The notes under the pieces: generated by a model
Databases searched by the model: none
Told to the model about the DNA's origin: nothing
What the model saw: the letters and a program-made list of their open reading frames with translations, nothing else
From: Aeromicrobium sp. Root344
GTDB lineage: Bacteria; Actinomycetota; Actinomycetes; Propionibacteriales; Nocardioidaceae
DNA length: 64,000 bases
Assembly: GCF_001425755.1 (NCBI RefSeq)
Contig: NZ_LMDH01000001.1
Span: 2,325,584 to 2,389,583 of the forward strand
Direction of reading: 5' to 3'
In this document: in pieces, positions 19,445 to 29,070 of the stretch
Numbering within the stretch: position 1 is the first letter of the stretch
Layout: every line of letters starts with the position of its first letter
Position numbers and translations under genes: made by a program

Positions 19445-20410
19445 ATGGTGCTGCGCGCGTGGCCGCTGGAGGGCATCGGCGAGATCCGGCCCGGCGACGA
19501 CCTCGCCGCGATCATCGTGGATCACCTGACCGAGCCCCTCGAGGCCGGCGACGTGGTCGTCGTGACCAGCAAGGTCGTCAGCAAGGCGGCTGGGCTGGCG
19601 ACGGCCGGTGACCGGGACTCGCTGATCGACGCCGAGACCGACCGGGTCGTCGCTCGCCGCGGCCAGACGCGCATCGTCCGTACGCACTCCGGGCTGACCC
19701 TCGCGGCGGCCGGGATCGACGCGTCCAACCTCGAAGCCGGCTCCGTCATCCCGCTGCCCCGAGACCCGGACGGCGCGGCTCGCGACCTGCGGGGCCGCCT
19801 CGAGGACCTGGCGGGCGTACGCCTCGGGGTCATCGTGAGCGACACCGCCGGACGCGCGTGGCGCATCGGACAGACCGACATCGCGATCGGCGCGTCTGGC
19901 GTGGCGCCCTACCTGTCATTCGCCGGGGTCGAGGACGCGTACGGCAACCTCCTCGCGGTCACCTCGCCCGCGATCGCCGACGAGATCGCCGGCACGGCCG
20001 AGCTGGTGGCGGGCAAGCTCGACGGACAGCCCGTCGTCGTGGTGCGCGGACTGCCGGCGGCGTGGCTCGACTCCGACGAAGGCGCCGCGGCGCTCATCCG
20101 CGACGACGACGGCGACCTGTTCGGTCTCGGCGCCCGCGACGCCGTGCTGGCAGCGGTGTCGCGGGGTGAGCTGCCGCGGGGCTTCCCGGTCGCCGACGAG
20201 GGCGACGACCTGCTGGCTCTCGCGCGGGCCGGCACGGACCTCTCGCTGGCTGACGTGACCGTCGCGGCCGACGGTTCGCTGGAGGTGCGTGCCCTGAGCG
20301 AGGACGGTGCGCCCGAGGCGCACGTCGAGGCCGGTGCGCTGGCCGAGCGGCTGCGGATCCTCGCCCGCGCCCTGCGCCGCGAGATCGTGATCGCCGTCGT
20401 CAGCGACTGA
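19445..20410 (+). CDS. fbiB: F420-0:gamma-glutamyl ligase (CofE domain), short FbiB
   Basis: 321 aa. Residues about 1-245 are the CofE ligase that adds L-glutamate to F420-0 (VVVTSKVVSKAAG, RTHSGLTLAAAGID-SN, VIVSDTAGRAWRIGQTDIAIG). Mycobacterial FbiB is about 448 aa with a C-terminal flavin domain that reduces dehydro-F420-0; here only about 75 unrelated-looking residues follow, so that domain is absent. The gene ends by overlapping convergent fbiD by 11 nt, leaving no room for a lost remnant. The ligase call is firm; the missing activity must come from elsewhere if needed. Confidence 0.92.
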   Translation: MVLRAWPLEGIGEIRPGDDLAAIIVDHLTEPLEAGDVVVVTSKVVSKAAGLATAGDRDSLIDAETDRVVARRGQTRIVRTHSGLTLAAAGIDASNLEAGSVIPLPRDPDGAARDLRGRLEDLAGVRLGVIVSDTAGRAWRIGQTDIAIGASGVAPYLSFAGVEDAYGNLLAVTSPAIADEIAGTAELVAGKLDGQPVVVVRGLPAAWLDSDEGAAALIRDDDGDLFGLGARDAVLAAVSRGELPRGFPVADEGDDLLALARAGTDLSLADVTVAADGSLEVRALSEDGAPEAHVEAGALAERLRILARALRREIVIAVVSD

Positions 20411-21050
20411 GTGCTGAGGCCTCGTCGGCCGTGAGGTCGGCGTACGCCTGGCGGGTGTGCGGGCCGAGCCCGAGGCGTTCGGCCGCGGCGAGATCGGCCA
20501 GCACGTCGACGTCCTGACGCAGTGCGCTCGGTGCCGGCAGCTCGTAGGCGCCGAAGCCGCGATGGCGCTCCGCCGAGCCCGGACCGTAGCCGGGGCGCAT
20601 CATCCCGGCCGAGAGACTCGTCAGGATCGTGGTGCCGTCACCGTTGGCGTCCGCGACGAACGCGAACGGGTGAGCCGTCGCCTGACCCAGCAGCTCGCCG
20701 AGGCCGACGGGTGTCAGGGCCGGCAGGTCCGACGGGACGACGGCGACCGGGCCGTCCGGCCGGTGCTTGCCGGCCCACGCGATGCCGTGCCGGATCGCCG
20801 AGCCCAGGGTGTCGAGCGACCGGTCAGCGGGCTCCTGGATGACGTGGGCACCGGCGGCGCGGACGTGGTCGACGACCAGGTCGCCCTGCGTCACGACCAC
20901 GACGTCACGGACCTCCGGGCAGGCGAGCACGGCGGTGAGCGTGTCGCGGGCGAACGCCTCGGCCAGTGCGCGGCGTACGTCCGGATCGGCGTGCAGGCGC
21001 GACTTGGCCCGGTCCCAGGCCTTCATCGGCACGATGGCGGTGTACGTCAT
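20400..21050 (-). CDS. fbiD: Phosphoenolpyruvate/2-phospho-L-lactate guanylyltransferase (CofC/FbiD)
   Basis: 216 aa. It activates phosphoenolpyruvate or phospholactate with GTP for FbiA. The nucleotidyltransferase start [34 protein letters not shown] and the phosphate-side [11 protein letters not shown]...[10 protein letters not shown] match CofC/FbiD. The ATG overlaps the fbiC stop (ATGA), so it is translated with fbiC. It converges on fbiB with an 11-nt overlap. Confidence 0.95.
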   Translation of the reverse strand: MTYTAIVPMKAWDRAKSRLHADPDVRRALAEAFARDTLTAVLACPEVRDVVVVTQGDLVVDHVRAAGAHVIQEPADRSLDTLGSAIRHGIAWAGKHRPDGPVAVVPSDLPALTPVGLGELLGQATAHPFAFVADANGDGTTILTSLSAGMMRPGYGPGSAERHRGFGAYELPAPSALRQDVDVLADLAAAERLGLGPHTRQAYADLTADEASALSR

Positions 21051-23566
21051 CCGGCCGCCTTGACGGGGGACAGCCGGCCGTACGTCGTGGTGCGCTGGAC
21101 GGCGGGTCGCCCGGCCAGGGCCGCCATCGTCTCGAGCTCCTCGATCGACTTGCGGGAGCCGTTCGTCGAGCCGGCCATGCGGCTGATGGTCTCCTCCATG
21201 AGGGTGCCGCCGAGGTCGTTGACGCCACCCTGCAGGATCTGCGTGCAGGTGTCGGGGCCGAGCTTGACCCACGAGCACTGGATGTTGTCGATCAGGCCGT
21301 GCAGCATGATCCGCGCCAGGGCGTGCACGGCGCGGTTGTCCCGCACCGACGGCCCGGGCCGGGCGACGCCGGCGAGGTAGATCGGCGACGACTGGTGCAC
21401 GAACGGCAGCGGCACGAACTCGGTGAAGCCGCCGGTCTCGCGCTGCAGGTCGCCGATCGTGCGCAGGTGACCGACCCAGTGACCGGGGTGGTCGACGTGG
21501 CCGTACATCATCGTCGAGGTCGTGGGCAGGCCGACGTCGTGGGCCGTGCGAATGACGTCGAGCCACTCCGACGTCGGCAGCTTGCCCTTGGTCAGCACCC
21601 ACCGCACGTCGTCGTCGAGGATCTCCGCGGCCGTGCCGGGCAGCGAGTCGACGCCGGACTCCTTGGCCTGCACGAGGAAGTCGCGCACCGACATGCCGGT
21701 GCGCGTCACGCCGTTCATGACCTCCATGGGGCTGAACGCGTGGACGTGCAGGCCGGGCTCGCGCTGCTTGACCGCGGCGGCGATGTCGAAGTAGGCGGTG
21801 CCGGGCAGCTCGGGATCGATCCCGCCCTGCATGCAGACCTCGGTGGCGCCGAACGCCACGGCCTCGGTGGCCCGGTCGCCGATCTCGTCGAGCGACAGCG
21901 TGTAGGCGTCGGCGTCCGTGCGCCGTTGGGCGAACGCGCAGAAGCGGCAGCCCGTGTAGCAGACGTTGGTGAAGTTGATGTTGCGGTTGACGATGTAGGT
22001 CACCTCGTCGCCGACCGCCTGCCGGCGCAGGTCGTCCGCCAGTGCCGTGACCGCGTCGAGCTGGGCGCCCTCCGCGGTCATCAGGGTCAGCGCGTCCGCG
22101 TCCGACAGCCCCGAGGGGTCGCGCTCGGCCGCCCGCATCGCCGCGGCGAACCCGCCGTCGCCGACACCGACGAGCGCTGCGTCGCGCCCGGGCTGGCTGT
22201 CGCGCAGCACCGACCAGTCGCCGTAGACGTCCTCGAAGTCGCTGCGCCGGTCGGTCGTACGCCCGACCGTGTCGATCTCGGTGTGCAGGTCGGTGCGGCC
22301 CTTCGAGAGCCAGCCGGTGGTGGACCAGCCGCCGTCGGGCTCCTGCCAGGGCAGTCCCTCCGGGATCGCGTCGGCGCGGGCGAGCCCGTCGTCGGCGACG
22401 AGGGCGTCGACGTGCGGCCGCAGGCGCGGGTCGAGCCACGGCTCGGACAGGAACTGCGGGTGCGCCGTGAGCCGCTCGGTCAGCGTGAACCCGCGCTCGG
22501 CGGCCAGCTCGGCCAGCGCCGTGATCTGCGGCCACGGCTTCTCGGGGTTGACGTGGTCGGGGGTCAGCGGACTGATGCCGCCGAAGTCGTCGACGCCGGC
22601 GTCCAGCAGCGCGCGGCAGTCGTCGAGCCCCACGAGGTTGGGCGGCGCCTGGACCCGCATCGCGGGCCCCATCAGGACGCGCGTCGTGGCGATCGCGGCG
22701 AGGTACTCCTCGACCTCGAGGTCCGGGGTCAGCCGCATGGCGGTGTCATCCTTGGACACGAAGTTCTGGATGATGACTTCCTGGATCGAGCCGTACGTCC
22801 GGGCGATCCGACGCAGCTCGAAGATGCTCTCGACGCGGTCCTCGATCGTCTCGCCGATGCCGATCAGGAGCCCGGTCGTGAAGGGGATGTTGAGCCGGCC
22901 GGCATCCTCGAGCACCCTCAGGCGTACGGTCGGGTCCTTGTCGGGGCTGGCGTAGTGGGCCTCGCCCTTCTCCTCGTACAGGCGACGGCTCGTCGTCTCG
23001 AGCATCATGCCCATTGACGGGGCGGTCGGCTTGAGCCGCGACATCTCCTTCCAGCTCATGACGCCGGGGTTGAGGTGCGGCAGCAGCCCGGTCTCCTCGA
23101 GCACCCGGATCGCCATCGCGCGTACGTACTCCAGCGTGCTGTCGTAGCCGGCGGCCTCGAGCCACTCCTTGGCGTCGTCCCAGCGGTCCTCGGGCCGGTC
23201 GCCGAGCGTGAACAGCGCCTCCTTGCAGCCCATCGCGGCACCCTTGCGGGCGATGTCGAGCACCTCGTCGGGCGACAGGAACGGGGCGGGCAGGCGGTTC
23301 GGGGTCGTCGCGAACGTGCAGTAGTGGCAGCGATCGCGGCAGAGCCGGGTCAACGGGATGAAGACCTTCTTGCTGTACGTCACGACGCCCGGCCGGCCGG
23401 CCGCCTCGAGACCCGCGTCTCGGACCCGCGCCGCCGCCGCCATGAGCCGCCGCAGCTCGTCACCTCGGGCGCTCAGCAGTCCGGCGGCTTCGCGTGCGTC
23501 GATCGTCTTGCCCGCGACCGCCCGGGTCACTGCCCGGGTGATCTCGCGGTCGCTCGGTGCGCTCAT
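21047..23566 (-). CDS. fbiC: FO synthase, fused CofG-CofH (FbiC)
   Basis: 839 aa. It builds the deazaflavin chromophore Fo from tyrosine and a flavin precursor. Two radical SAM domains are fused: CRDRCHYC at about residues 76-83 (CofG half) and CYTGCRFC near 545 (CofH half), each a CX3CX2C cluster site. Length matches actinobacterial FbiC. CACAAT (23578-23573) lies 6 nt before the ATG, so the mRNA may be leaderless. fbiD follows by ATGA overlap. Confidence 0.97.
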   Translation of the reverse strand: MSAPSDREITRAVTRAVAGKTIDAREAAGLLSARGDELRRLMAAAARVRDAGLEAAGRPGVVTYSKKVFIPLTRLCRDRCHYCTFATTPNRLPAPFLSPDEVLDIARKGAAMGCKEALFTLGDRPEDRWDDAKEWLEAAGYDSTLEYVRAMAIRVLEETGLLPHLNPGVMSWKEMSRLKPTAPSMGMMLETTSRRLYEEKGEAHYASPDKDPTVRLRVLEDAGRLNIPFTTGLLIGIGETIEDRVESIFELRRIARTYGSIQEVIIQNFVSKDDTAMRLTPDLEVEEYLAAIATTRVLMGPAMRVQAPPNLVGLDDCRALLDAGVDDFGGISPLTPDHVNPEKPWPQITALAELAAERGFTLTERLTAHPQFLSEPWLDPRLRPHVDALVADDGLARADAIPEGLPWQEPDGGWSTTGWLSKGRTDLHTEIDTVGRTTDRRSDFEDVYGDWSVLRDSQPGRDAALVGVGDGGFAAAMRAAERDPSGLSDADALTLMTAEGAQLDAVTALADDLRRQAVGDEVTYIVNRNINFTNVCYTGCRFCAFAQRRTDADAYTLSLDEIGDRATEAVAFGATEVCMQGGIDPELPGTAYFDIAAAVKQREPGLHVHAFSPMEVMNGVTRTGMSVRDFLVQAKESGVDSLPGTAAEILDDDVRWVLTKGKLPTSEWLDVIRTAHDVGLPTTSTMMYGHVDHPGHWVGHLRTIGDLQRETGGFTEFVPLPFVHQSSPIYLAGVARPGPSVRDNRAVHALARIMLHGLIDNIQCSWVKLGPDTCTQILQGGVNDLGGTLMEETISRMAGSTNGSRKSIEELETMAALAGRPAVQRTTTYGRLSPVKAAG

Positions 23567-23572
23567 TCAGCA

Positions 23573-23578
23573 ATTGTG
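23573..23578 (-). promoter_or_regulatory. -10 element of fbiC-fbiD, leaderless candidate
   Basis: CACAAT on the minus strand ends 6 nt before the fbiC ATG. Confidence 0.4.
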
Positions 23579-23624
23579 GTCCCCGCCTCCACGCGCGGAG
23601 TCGCCGACCCGCTCAGTGGACGCT

Positions 23625-24620
23625 TCAGGCTCGCCGCAGGATGCGCAGGACCTGGCGTTCGAGGGTGCGGCTCATGGGAGACCCGGGCGCGACGCGGCGA
23701 TGGTCGGCCCGCACCGTGATGCCATCCTCGAACAGGTCGATGATGCGCGGATCGACGTACGACGTCCGGGCGATCGCCGGCGTGTTGCCGAGGTGCTCCG
23801 ACACCTCGCGCATCGCCGCGGCGACGGACTTCTTGCGCCGGGTCGGCGTGCTGCGGTCGCTGCGCGCCAGGGCGAGCGCGGCGATCGAGGTGCCGCGCCA
23901 CGTCCGGAAGTCCTTGGCCGTGTAGTGCTCGCCGATGATCTCCTTGACGTACGCGTTGACGTCGTCGGCGGTGAGGCCGTGCCACTGGCCAGCCTGCCGG
24001 TACGCCAGCAGGCGATCACCGCCGCCGCGGCGCCGGCGCAGCACCTCGATGACCTCCCGCACGCGCTGGTCGCGCACCGTGACCTCGACGAGCTGGCCGG
24101 ACTTGGCCGGGTAGGAGAACGTCATGCCGCTCCCGGCGCCGTGGACGTGTCGCTTCTCCAGCGTCGTGAGCCCGTAGCTGCCGTTCTCCTCGACGTACCG
24201 CTCCGAACCGATGCGGAACATGCCGAGGTCGAGCAGGCTGAACGCCGTCGCGGCGACCCGCTCGAGGGTCAGGTCCTCGCCGGCCAGGTGGCGGCGCGCC
24301 TCGAGCCGGTGCTTGAGCAGCGACGCGGCGAAGCCCTCCATCCGCTCGAACTTCTCGGTGTCGCGGCGGGCCCGCCAGTCCGGGTGGTAGATGTACTGCC
24401 GTCGACCGGCTGCGTCGGTGCCGACGGCCTGCAGGTGGCCGTTCTCGACGGCGCAGATCCACACCTCGTTCCACGCCGGCGGGATCACGAGCTGCTTGCA
24501 CCGCAGGACCTGCTCGGGCTCGAGGGGTCGGCCGTCCTCGTCGAGGAAGCGGAAGCCACGCCCGTGCCGGACCCGCGACCAGCCGGGTGATCTCGGGGAC
24601 GTACGGCGGAGGCGGACCAT
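23625..24620 (-). CDS. DNA topoisomerase IB
   Basis: 331 aa, the usual size of bacterial poxvirus-type TopIB. It relaxes supercoils by nicking one strand through a tyrosine. Visible blocks are the N-terminal RVRHGRGFRFLDEDGRPL, WRARRDTEKFERM, RIGSERYVEENGSYGLTTL, KDFRTWRGTS and the probable catalytic ARTSYVDPRIIDLF. It lies 58 bp upstream of fbiC on the same strand and divergent from fgd; no functional tie to F420 is known. TAGCGT lies 9 nt before the ATG. Confidence 0.93.
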   Translation of the reverse strand: MVRLRRTSPRSPGWSRVRHGRGFRFLDEDGRPLEPEQVLRCKQLVIPPAWNEVWICAVENGHLQAVGTDAAGRRQYIYHPDWRARRDTEKFERMEGFAASLLKHRLEARRHLAGEDLTLERVAATAFSLLDLGMFRIGSERYVEENGSYGLTTLEKRHVHGAGSGMTFSYPAKSGQLVEVTVRDQRVREVIEVLRRRRGGGDRLLAYRQAGQWHGLTADDVNAYVKEIIGEHYTAKDFRTWRGTSIAALALARSDRSTPTRRKKSVAAAMREVSEHLGNTPAIARTSYVDPRIIDLFEDGITVRADHRRVAPGSPMSRTLERQVLRILRRA

Positions 24621-24753
24621 GGTGAGATCACGCTAGGTGACCCGTGCGGAGCACGCATGTCGTAGCGGACCGGGCGCCCGCCGCGTGACCTCCCGGTCGG
24701 TCGGTCCGGCGGCCGTGCCATGGTTCAACCACCGGACACATGAGGAGAGCCAC

Positions 24754-25761
24754 GTGGAGCTGAGGATCGGTTACAAGGCATCGGCCGAGCAGTTCGCGCC
24801 CAGGGAGCTCGTCGAGCTCGGCGTCCTCGCCGAGGCGGCCGGCATGGACACCGCCGTGGTGAGCGACCACTTCCAGCCGTGGCGGCACGAAGGTGGTCAC
24901 GCGCCGTTCTCGCTGGCATGGCTGACCGCCGTCGGCGAGCGCACGTCCTCGATCCGCCTGGGCACGTCGGTCATGACCCCGACGTTCCGCTACAACCCCG
25001 CCGTGGTCGCGCAGGCGTTCGCGACGATGGGCTGCCTCTACCCGGGCCGCATCATCCTGGGCGTCGGCACCGGCGAGGCGCTCAACGAGGCGGCGTCGGG
25101 CTTCGTGGGGGAGTGGCCGGAGTTCAAGGAACGCTTCGCGCGGCTGCGGGAGGCTGTCGACCTGATGCGGCAGCTGTGGACCGGTGAGCGGGTCGACTTC
25201 GAAGGCGACCACTACCGCACGGTCGGGGCCTCGATCTACGACGTGCCCGACGGCGGGGTCCCGGTCTACGTCGCCGCCGGGGGACCCGTCGTGGCGCGCT
25301 ATGCCGGCCGCAAGGGCGACGGCATGATCTGCACGTCCGGCAAGGGCATGGATCTCTACGAGGACAAGCTCATGCCCGCGCTCGCTGAGGGAGCGGACAA
25401 GGCCGGCCGGTCGACCGACGACATCGACCGCATGATCGAGATCAAGGTCTCGTACGACCCGGATCCGCAGGTCGCGCTCGAGAACACCCGGTTCTGGGCC
25501 CCGCTGTCGCTGACCGCCGAACAGAAGCACAGCATCGACGACCCGATGGAGATGGAGGCGGCTGCCGACGCCCTGCCGATCGAGCAGGTCGCCAAGCGGT
25601 GGATCGTCAGCTCGGACCCCGACGAGGTCGCAGCACTGGTCAAGCCGTACGTCGACGCGGGGCTCAACCACCTGGTGCTGCACGCGCCAGGACACGACCA
25701 GCGGCGCTTCCTCGAGCTCTTCTCGACCGACCTGGCGCCGCGGCTGCGGGCTCTGGGCTGA
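24754..25761 (+). CDS. fgd: F420-dependent glucose-6-phosphate dehydrogenase
   Basis: 335 aa against 336 in M. tuberculosis Fgd1, with very close matches in [45 protein letters not shown] and [17 protein letters not shown]. It oxidises glucose-6-phosphate to phosphogluconolactone while reducing F420 to F420H2, so it is the reductant source for F420-dependent enzymes. The GTG at 24754 follows a good ribosome site (GAGGAGAG). It sits beside the F420 synthesis genes. The 133-bp gap upstream is shared with divergent topIB. Confidence 0.96.
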   Translation: MELRIGYKASAEQFAPRELVELGVLAEAAGMDTAVVSDHFQPWRHEGGHAPFSLAWLTAVGERTSSIRLGTSVMTPTFRYNPAVVAQAFATMGCLYPGRIILGVGTGEALNEAASGFVGEWPEFKERFARLREAVDLMRQLWTGERVDFEGDHYRTVGASIYDVPDGGVPVYVAAGGPVVARYAGRKGDGMICTSGKGMDLYEDKLMPALAEGADKAGRSTDDIDRMIEIKVSYDPDPQVALENTRFWAPLSLTAEQKHSIDDPMEMEAAADALPIEQVAKRWIVSSDPDEVAALVKPYVDAGLNHLVLHAPGHDQRRFLELFSTDLAPRLRALG

Positions 25762-25773
25762 GGACCGGGCGCC

Positions 25774-26430
25774 GTGACGAAGGGCATCGACGAGCCGGAC
25801 GGCCGCGGGCGGACGGGCCTCCACCTGACCGGGCTGGACCTCACCCGCAATCCCGACGTCGTCGTCAAGCACGTCGACGTGCTGGCCAACGACTGGTACG
25901 TGCTCCGCGCCACGACGTACGACATCCGCAAGTCGGACGGCAGCTGGCAGACCGAGCGCCGGGAGACGTACGACCGCGGCAACGGCGCGACGATCCTGCT
26001 CTACGACGCGGACCGGCGAACGGTGCTGCTGACGCGTCAGTTCCGGTTCCCTGCCTACGTCAACGGGCATCCTGACGGGATGTTGCTGGAGACGGCCGCG
26101 GGGCTGCTGGACGAGGACGACCCCGAGTCGGCGATCCGCCGCGAAGCCGTCGAGGAGACCGGTGTCGAGATCGGTGAGGTCGAGCACGTCTTCGATGTCT
26201 ACATGAGCCCCGGTTCGGTGACCGAGAAGCTGCACTTCTACGCGGCGCCGTACCGCGCCGGCGACCTTCGCGGCACGAGCCACGGCATCGCCGAGGAGGG
26301 CGAGGACATCGAGGTCGTCGAGCTCGACATCGACGACGCCGTCGGTGCGATCGGTTCCGACGTCGCCGATGCCAAGACGATCATGCTGCTGCAGTGGGCT
26401 GTCCTGTCGGGACCGTTCGCCCAGTCCTGA
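25774..26430 (+). CDS. Nudix hydrolase, NudK/GDP-sugar pyrophosphatase-like
   Basis: 218 aa from a GTG. The Nudix box reads G-LLDEDDPESAI-RREAVEETGV at about residues 109-130, with DGMLLETAAG just before it as in NudK/ADP-ribose pyrophosphatases, and a later SPGSVTEKLHFYAA. It would hydrolyse a nucleoside diphosphate sugar. It follows fgd by 12 bp and may be in the same operon. The exact substrate is not readable. Confidence 0.85.
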   Translation: MTKGIDEPDGRGRTGLHLTGLDLTRNPDVVVKHVDVLANDWYVLRATTYDIRKSDGSWQTERRETYDRGNGATILLYDADRRTVLLTRQFRFPAYVNGHPDGMLLETAAGLLDEDDPESAIRREAVEETGVEIGEVEHVFDVYMSPGSVTEKLHFYAAPYRAGDLRGTSHGIAEEGEDIEVVELDIDDAVGAIGSDVADAKTIMLLQWAVLSGPFAQS

Positions 26431-26440
26431 TCCCGCGGGC

Positions 26441-26809
26441 TCAGGACTGCTCGTCGTACGCCTCGCGCGCGGCCATGACGAGCTCGATGTTGGTCTCGGC
26501 CCAGGCGCTCAGCGCCAGCAGCGGTGTGTGCAGCGTGCGGCCGAGAGGAGTCAGCTCGTACTCGACGCGCGGCGGCATCTCGGCGTAGGCGTGCCGGGCG
26601 ACGAGCCCGTCACGCTCCAGGTCGCGCAGCGTCTCGGTCAGCACCTTGCCGCTGATGCCCTGAACCGTGGCGCGGAGGTCGCCGAAGCGCAGCCGTTCCT
26701 TGCCGAGTGCGATGACGATCATGGCGGTCCACTTGTTGGCGATCCGGGCCAAGGACGTGCGTGAGGGGCAGGTCGCCGTCATCACGTTGAAGTCCGGATG
26801 CTGTGACAT
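26441..26809 (-). CDS. HxlR-family transcriptional regulator
   Basis: 122 aa from the ATG at 26809. CP near the N-terminus, IANKWTAMIVIALGKERLRFGDL, GISGKVLTETLRDLERDGLV and VEYELTPLGRTL are the standard HxlR winged-helix blocks. The single Cys (MTATCPS) matches the redox-sensing position of some HxlR/YodB members. It is divergent from a SnoaL-like gene over a gap with nested GTTAC/GTAAC repeats, its likely operator. Confidence 0.88.
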   Translation of the reverse strand: MSQHPDFNVMTATCPSRTSLARIANKWTAMIVIALGKERLRFGDLRATVQGISGKVLTETLRDLERDGLVARHAYAEMPPRVEYELTPLGRTLHTPLLALSAWAETNIELVMAAREAYDEQS

Positions 26810-26827
26810 GGGCCACACCGCCTTTTC

Positions 26828-26851
26828 GTTACGTTGAGGTAACTGGTTACC
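26828..26851. promoter_or_regulatory. Candidate HxlR operator, nested GTTAC/GTAAC palindromes
   Basis: GTTAC-N6-GTAAC (26828-26843) overlaps a perfect GGTAAC-TG-GTTACC palindrome (26838-26851). It is centred in the gap between the divergent HxlR and SnoaL genes. The same half-sites recur at 37329-37344. Confidence 0.5.
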
Positions 26852-26898
26852 AAAAGTGAGTATAGGGCTTCCAGTCATCCACAGAAGGAGCCGCACCC

Positions 26899-27300
26899 AT
26901 GGCAACCACCACCACCGCTCGTACGTACGCCGAAGCCCTCACCGCCAAGGACTTCGCCACCGTCGCCGGCCTGTTCGCCGACGACGTCGTCTGGCACCAG
27001 CCCGGCTCTCACCGGTTCGCGGGTACGTTCCGCGGTCAGGCCGCGGTCAACGGTCACCTCGGCGCGCTGATGGGAGCGTCGCAGGGCACGTTCGAGCTGG
27101 CCGTGATCGGCGACCCGATGATCAACGGCGACCTCGCCGCGATGCAGGTCGAGTTCGGCGCACAGCGCGACGGCGCCACGATGTCGATGCGCGGCGTCGA
27201 CATCGTCCGGGTCGAGGGTGACCGGATCGCCGAGGTGTGGCTCTACTCGGCAGACCAGCAGGCAGAGGACGAGTTCTGGGGTGCACCCGACGCGGGCTAG
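26899..27300 (+). CDS. SnoaL-like / NTF2-fold protein
   Basis: 133 aa. ALTAKDFATVAGLFADDVVWHQPG followed by a small beta sheet (VDIVRVEGDRIAEVWLYSADQQAEDEFW) is the SnoaL_2 pattern of a cone-shaped NTF2 fold. Such proteins are small hydrolases, isomerases or ligand binders; no specific reaction can be assigned. It is probably the regulated target of the divergent HxlR gene. The stop overlaps that of the convergent AraC gene in CTAG. Confidence 0.75.
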   Translation: MATTTTARTYAEALTAKDFATVAGLFADDVVWHQPGSHRFAGTFRGQAAVNGHLGALMGASQGTFELAVIGDPMINGDLAAMQVEFGAQRDGATMSMRGVDIVRVEGDRIAEVWLYSADQQAEDEFWGAPDAG

Positions 27301-28178
27301 CCGGCCTTGCGGAAGGCTCCGGGCGTGATGCCCGCCCGGGCGCGGAAGTACGCCGAGAAGTTCGACGGGTCGTCGAAGCCCAACCGCTCGGCGATCTCGG
27401 CCACGGGCGCCTCGCCGTGGCTCAGCAGCCGCTTGGCCTCGAGCACGACCCGCTCGTCGATGAGCTGCTTGGCCGACCGGCCGGTGTGCGCCCGCGCCAG
27501 CCGGTTGAGGGTCCGCGGCGAGTAGCCGAGCCGTTCCGCGTAGTGCGTCACCTGGTGCCACTCGCTGAACCGCCGGTCGATCTCGTCGCGGAACCAGATG
27601 TACGCCTCGTGGGTCGCGGTGGGCCCAGCCGTCCGGTCGGCGGGCTGGGCGAGTGCCAGCTGGGTCAGCAGCGCACCCGTGGCGTGGGCGAGGGCGGCGT
27701 CGCGCAGGCCGGCGCTCGCGGCTGCCGCCTGCTGTCCGCAGGCGATGAGCAGCTCCCAGGCCGCGTCGACCGGCGACTCCTTGATCACGGTGGCCGGCCA
27801 GACGTTGGGGATCGTCGTGCCCGAGGCCCGCACGAGCTCGCGGGTGTGGTCGTCGACCGCGTGCGCGGCGAACAGCACGCTGGGTCCGTCGATGTCGTCG
27901 ATGCGGCCCCACTGGTGCATCTGGCCGGCTCGCACCCACAGCACGTCGCCGGGCTCCAGGACATATGCGGTGAAGTCGACGGTGTGGGTGGCGCTGCCCT
28001 CGTCGATGCGGAGCAGCATGTCGAAGTCGAGGCGCTGCGGGGTGAGGAACTCCGCGGGTCCGCCGCGCACGCGCATGCGTTCGAGATCGAGCACCTCGAT
28101 GGCGCCGACCTCGGGGGTCGGCGGGTCGAACTGCACCGGCCGGATGTCCGATGACGCAGCGTGTCCGGTTTTCACCAT
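27297..28178 (-). CDS. AraC-family transcriptional regulator
   Basis: 293 aa from the ATG at 28178. A cupin-like sensor half (VLEPGDVLWVRAGQMHQWG) is followed by the C-terminal AraC domain with two helix-turn-helix motifs, HYAERLGYSPRTLNRLARAHTG and IAERLGFDDPSNFSAYFRARAGITPGAFR. It is divergent from the MBL-fold gene at 28267, which it probably controls. The 88-bp gap contains an A/T-rich stretch at about 28220-28228 but no clear operator. Confidence 0.88.
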   Translation of the reverse strand: MVKTGHAASSDIRPVQFDPPTPEVGAIEVLDLERMRVRGGPAEFLTPQRLDFDMLLRIDEGSATHTVDFTAYVLEPGDVLWVRAGQMHQWGRIDDIDGPSVLFAAHAVDDHTRELVRASGTTIPNVWPATVIKESPVDAAWELLIACGQQAAAASAGLRDAALAHATGALLTQLALAQPADRTAGPTATHEAYIWFRDEIDRRFSEWHQVTHYAERLGYSPRTLNRLARAHTGRSAKQLIDERVVLEAKRLLSHGEAPVAEIAERLGFDDPSNFSAYFRARAGITPGAFRKAG

Positions 28179-28266
28179 GGAGTGTCCCGTCGTGACCGTG
28201 TGCGGCGAGTCGTACACGCCTATTTTTACAGGTGACAGCCACAGTTCACCACAGATCGGAACCCTC

Positions 28267-29070
28267 ATGACCCTCACCTACACCGTGTTCGACGCGGCAC
28301 CGGGCTCGCTCAACAAGACCAGCGTCGTCGTCAGCGGCGATACCGAGGCGCTCGTCGTCGACGCCGGGTTCACCCGTGCCGACGGCCACCGCATCGTCGC
28401 CGAGGTCCTCGACTCCGGCAAGACCTTGACCCGCGTCGTGATCACCGCCGGCGACCCCGACTTCTACTTCGGCGCCGAGGTCATCGCCGACGCCTTCCCA
28501 GAGGCCACGTTCTCCGCGCCCGCTGACGTCATCGAGCACATCCAGCACTCGTACGAGGGCAAGCTCCAGGCGTGGGCCCACCTCGGCGCCAACCTGCCGA
28601 CCCGGCTCGTCGACATCGCCGAGCTGACCGAGACCGTCCTGACGGTCGACGGCACGCAGATCGAGGTGCGCCGCGGCAGCGACCAGCTCGGCGACCGCGC
28701 CTGGTACCTGTTCGAGCCGGCCTCGCGCTCGCTCATCGGTGGCGTGCTGCTGTTCGAGGGCCTGCACGTGTGGACCGCCGACAGCGCCACCCCCGAGCTC
28801 CGCGCCGAGTGGGTCCGCGTGCTCGACGACCTGGAGGCCCTCGCCCCGGCGTACGTCGTCGCCGGTCACCGCGTCGCCGGCGCACCCACCGACCTGACCG
28901 CGATCACGCACACGCGCGACTACCTGCGGTTCTTCGAGCAGACGGTCACCGAGTCCGCCACCGCCGAGGATGCCAAGGGCAAGCTGCTCGCGGCCTACCC
29001 CGACGCCGGCCTCGTCATCGCCGCCGATCTCGGCACCAAGGTCGCCAAGGGTGAGATGACATGGGGCTGA
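28267..29070 (+). CDS. MBL-fold protein with degenerate metal site
   Basis: 267 aa. The N-terminus (APGSLNKTSVVVSGDTEALVVDAGFT) and the C-terminal VVAGHRV fit the metallo-beta-lactamase fold. Where active members have THxHxDH, this one has TAGDPDFYFG, so all three histidines are lost, while the downstream AGH is kept. It is therefore probably not a standard zinc hydrolase. It overlaps the next gene by 10 nt and is divergent from an AraC regulator. Confidence 0.7.
   Translation: MTLTYTVFDAAPGSLNKTSVVVSGDTEALVVDAGFTRADGHRIVAEVLDSGKTLTRVVITAGDPDFYFGAEVIADAFPEATFSAPADVIEHIQHSYEGKLQAWAHLGANLPTRLVDIAELTETVLTVDGTQIEVRRGSDQLGDRAWYLFEPASRSLIGGVLLFEGLHVWTADSATPELRAEWVRVLDDLEALAPAYVVAGHRVAGAPTDLTAITHTRDYLRFFEQTVTESATAEDAKGKLLAAYPDAGLVIAADLGTKVAKGEMTWG

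Noticed and set aside
20230..20410. Frameshifted remnant of the FbiB reductase domain
   Set aside because: The region past the ligase domain overlaps convergent fbiD, which is intact, so no remnant can be hidden there.
20966..23017. Plus-strand open frame of over 680 codons
   Set aside because: Antisense to fbiC, whose two radical SAM motifs leave no doubt about the coding strand.
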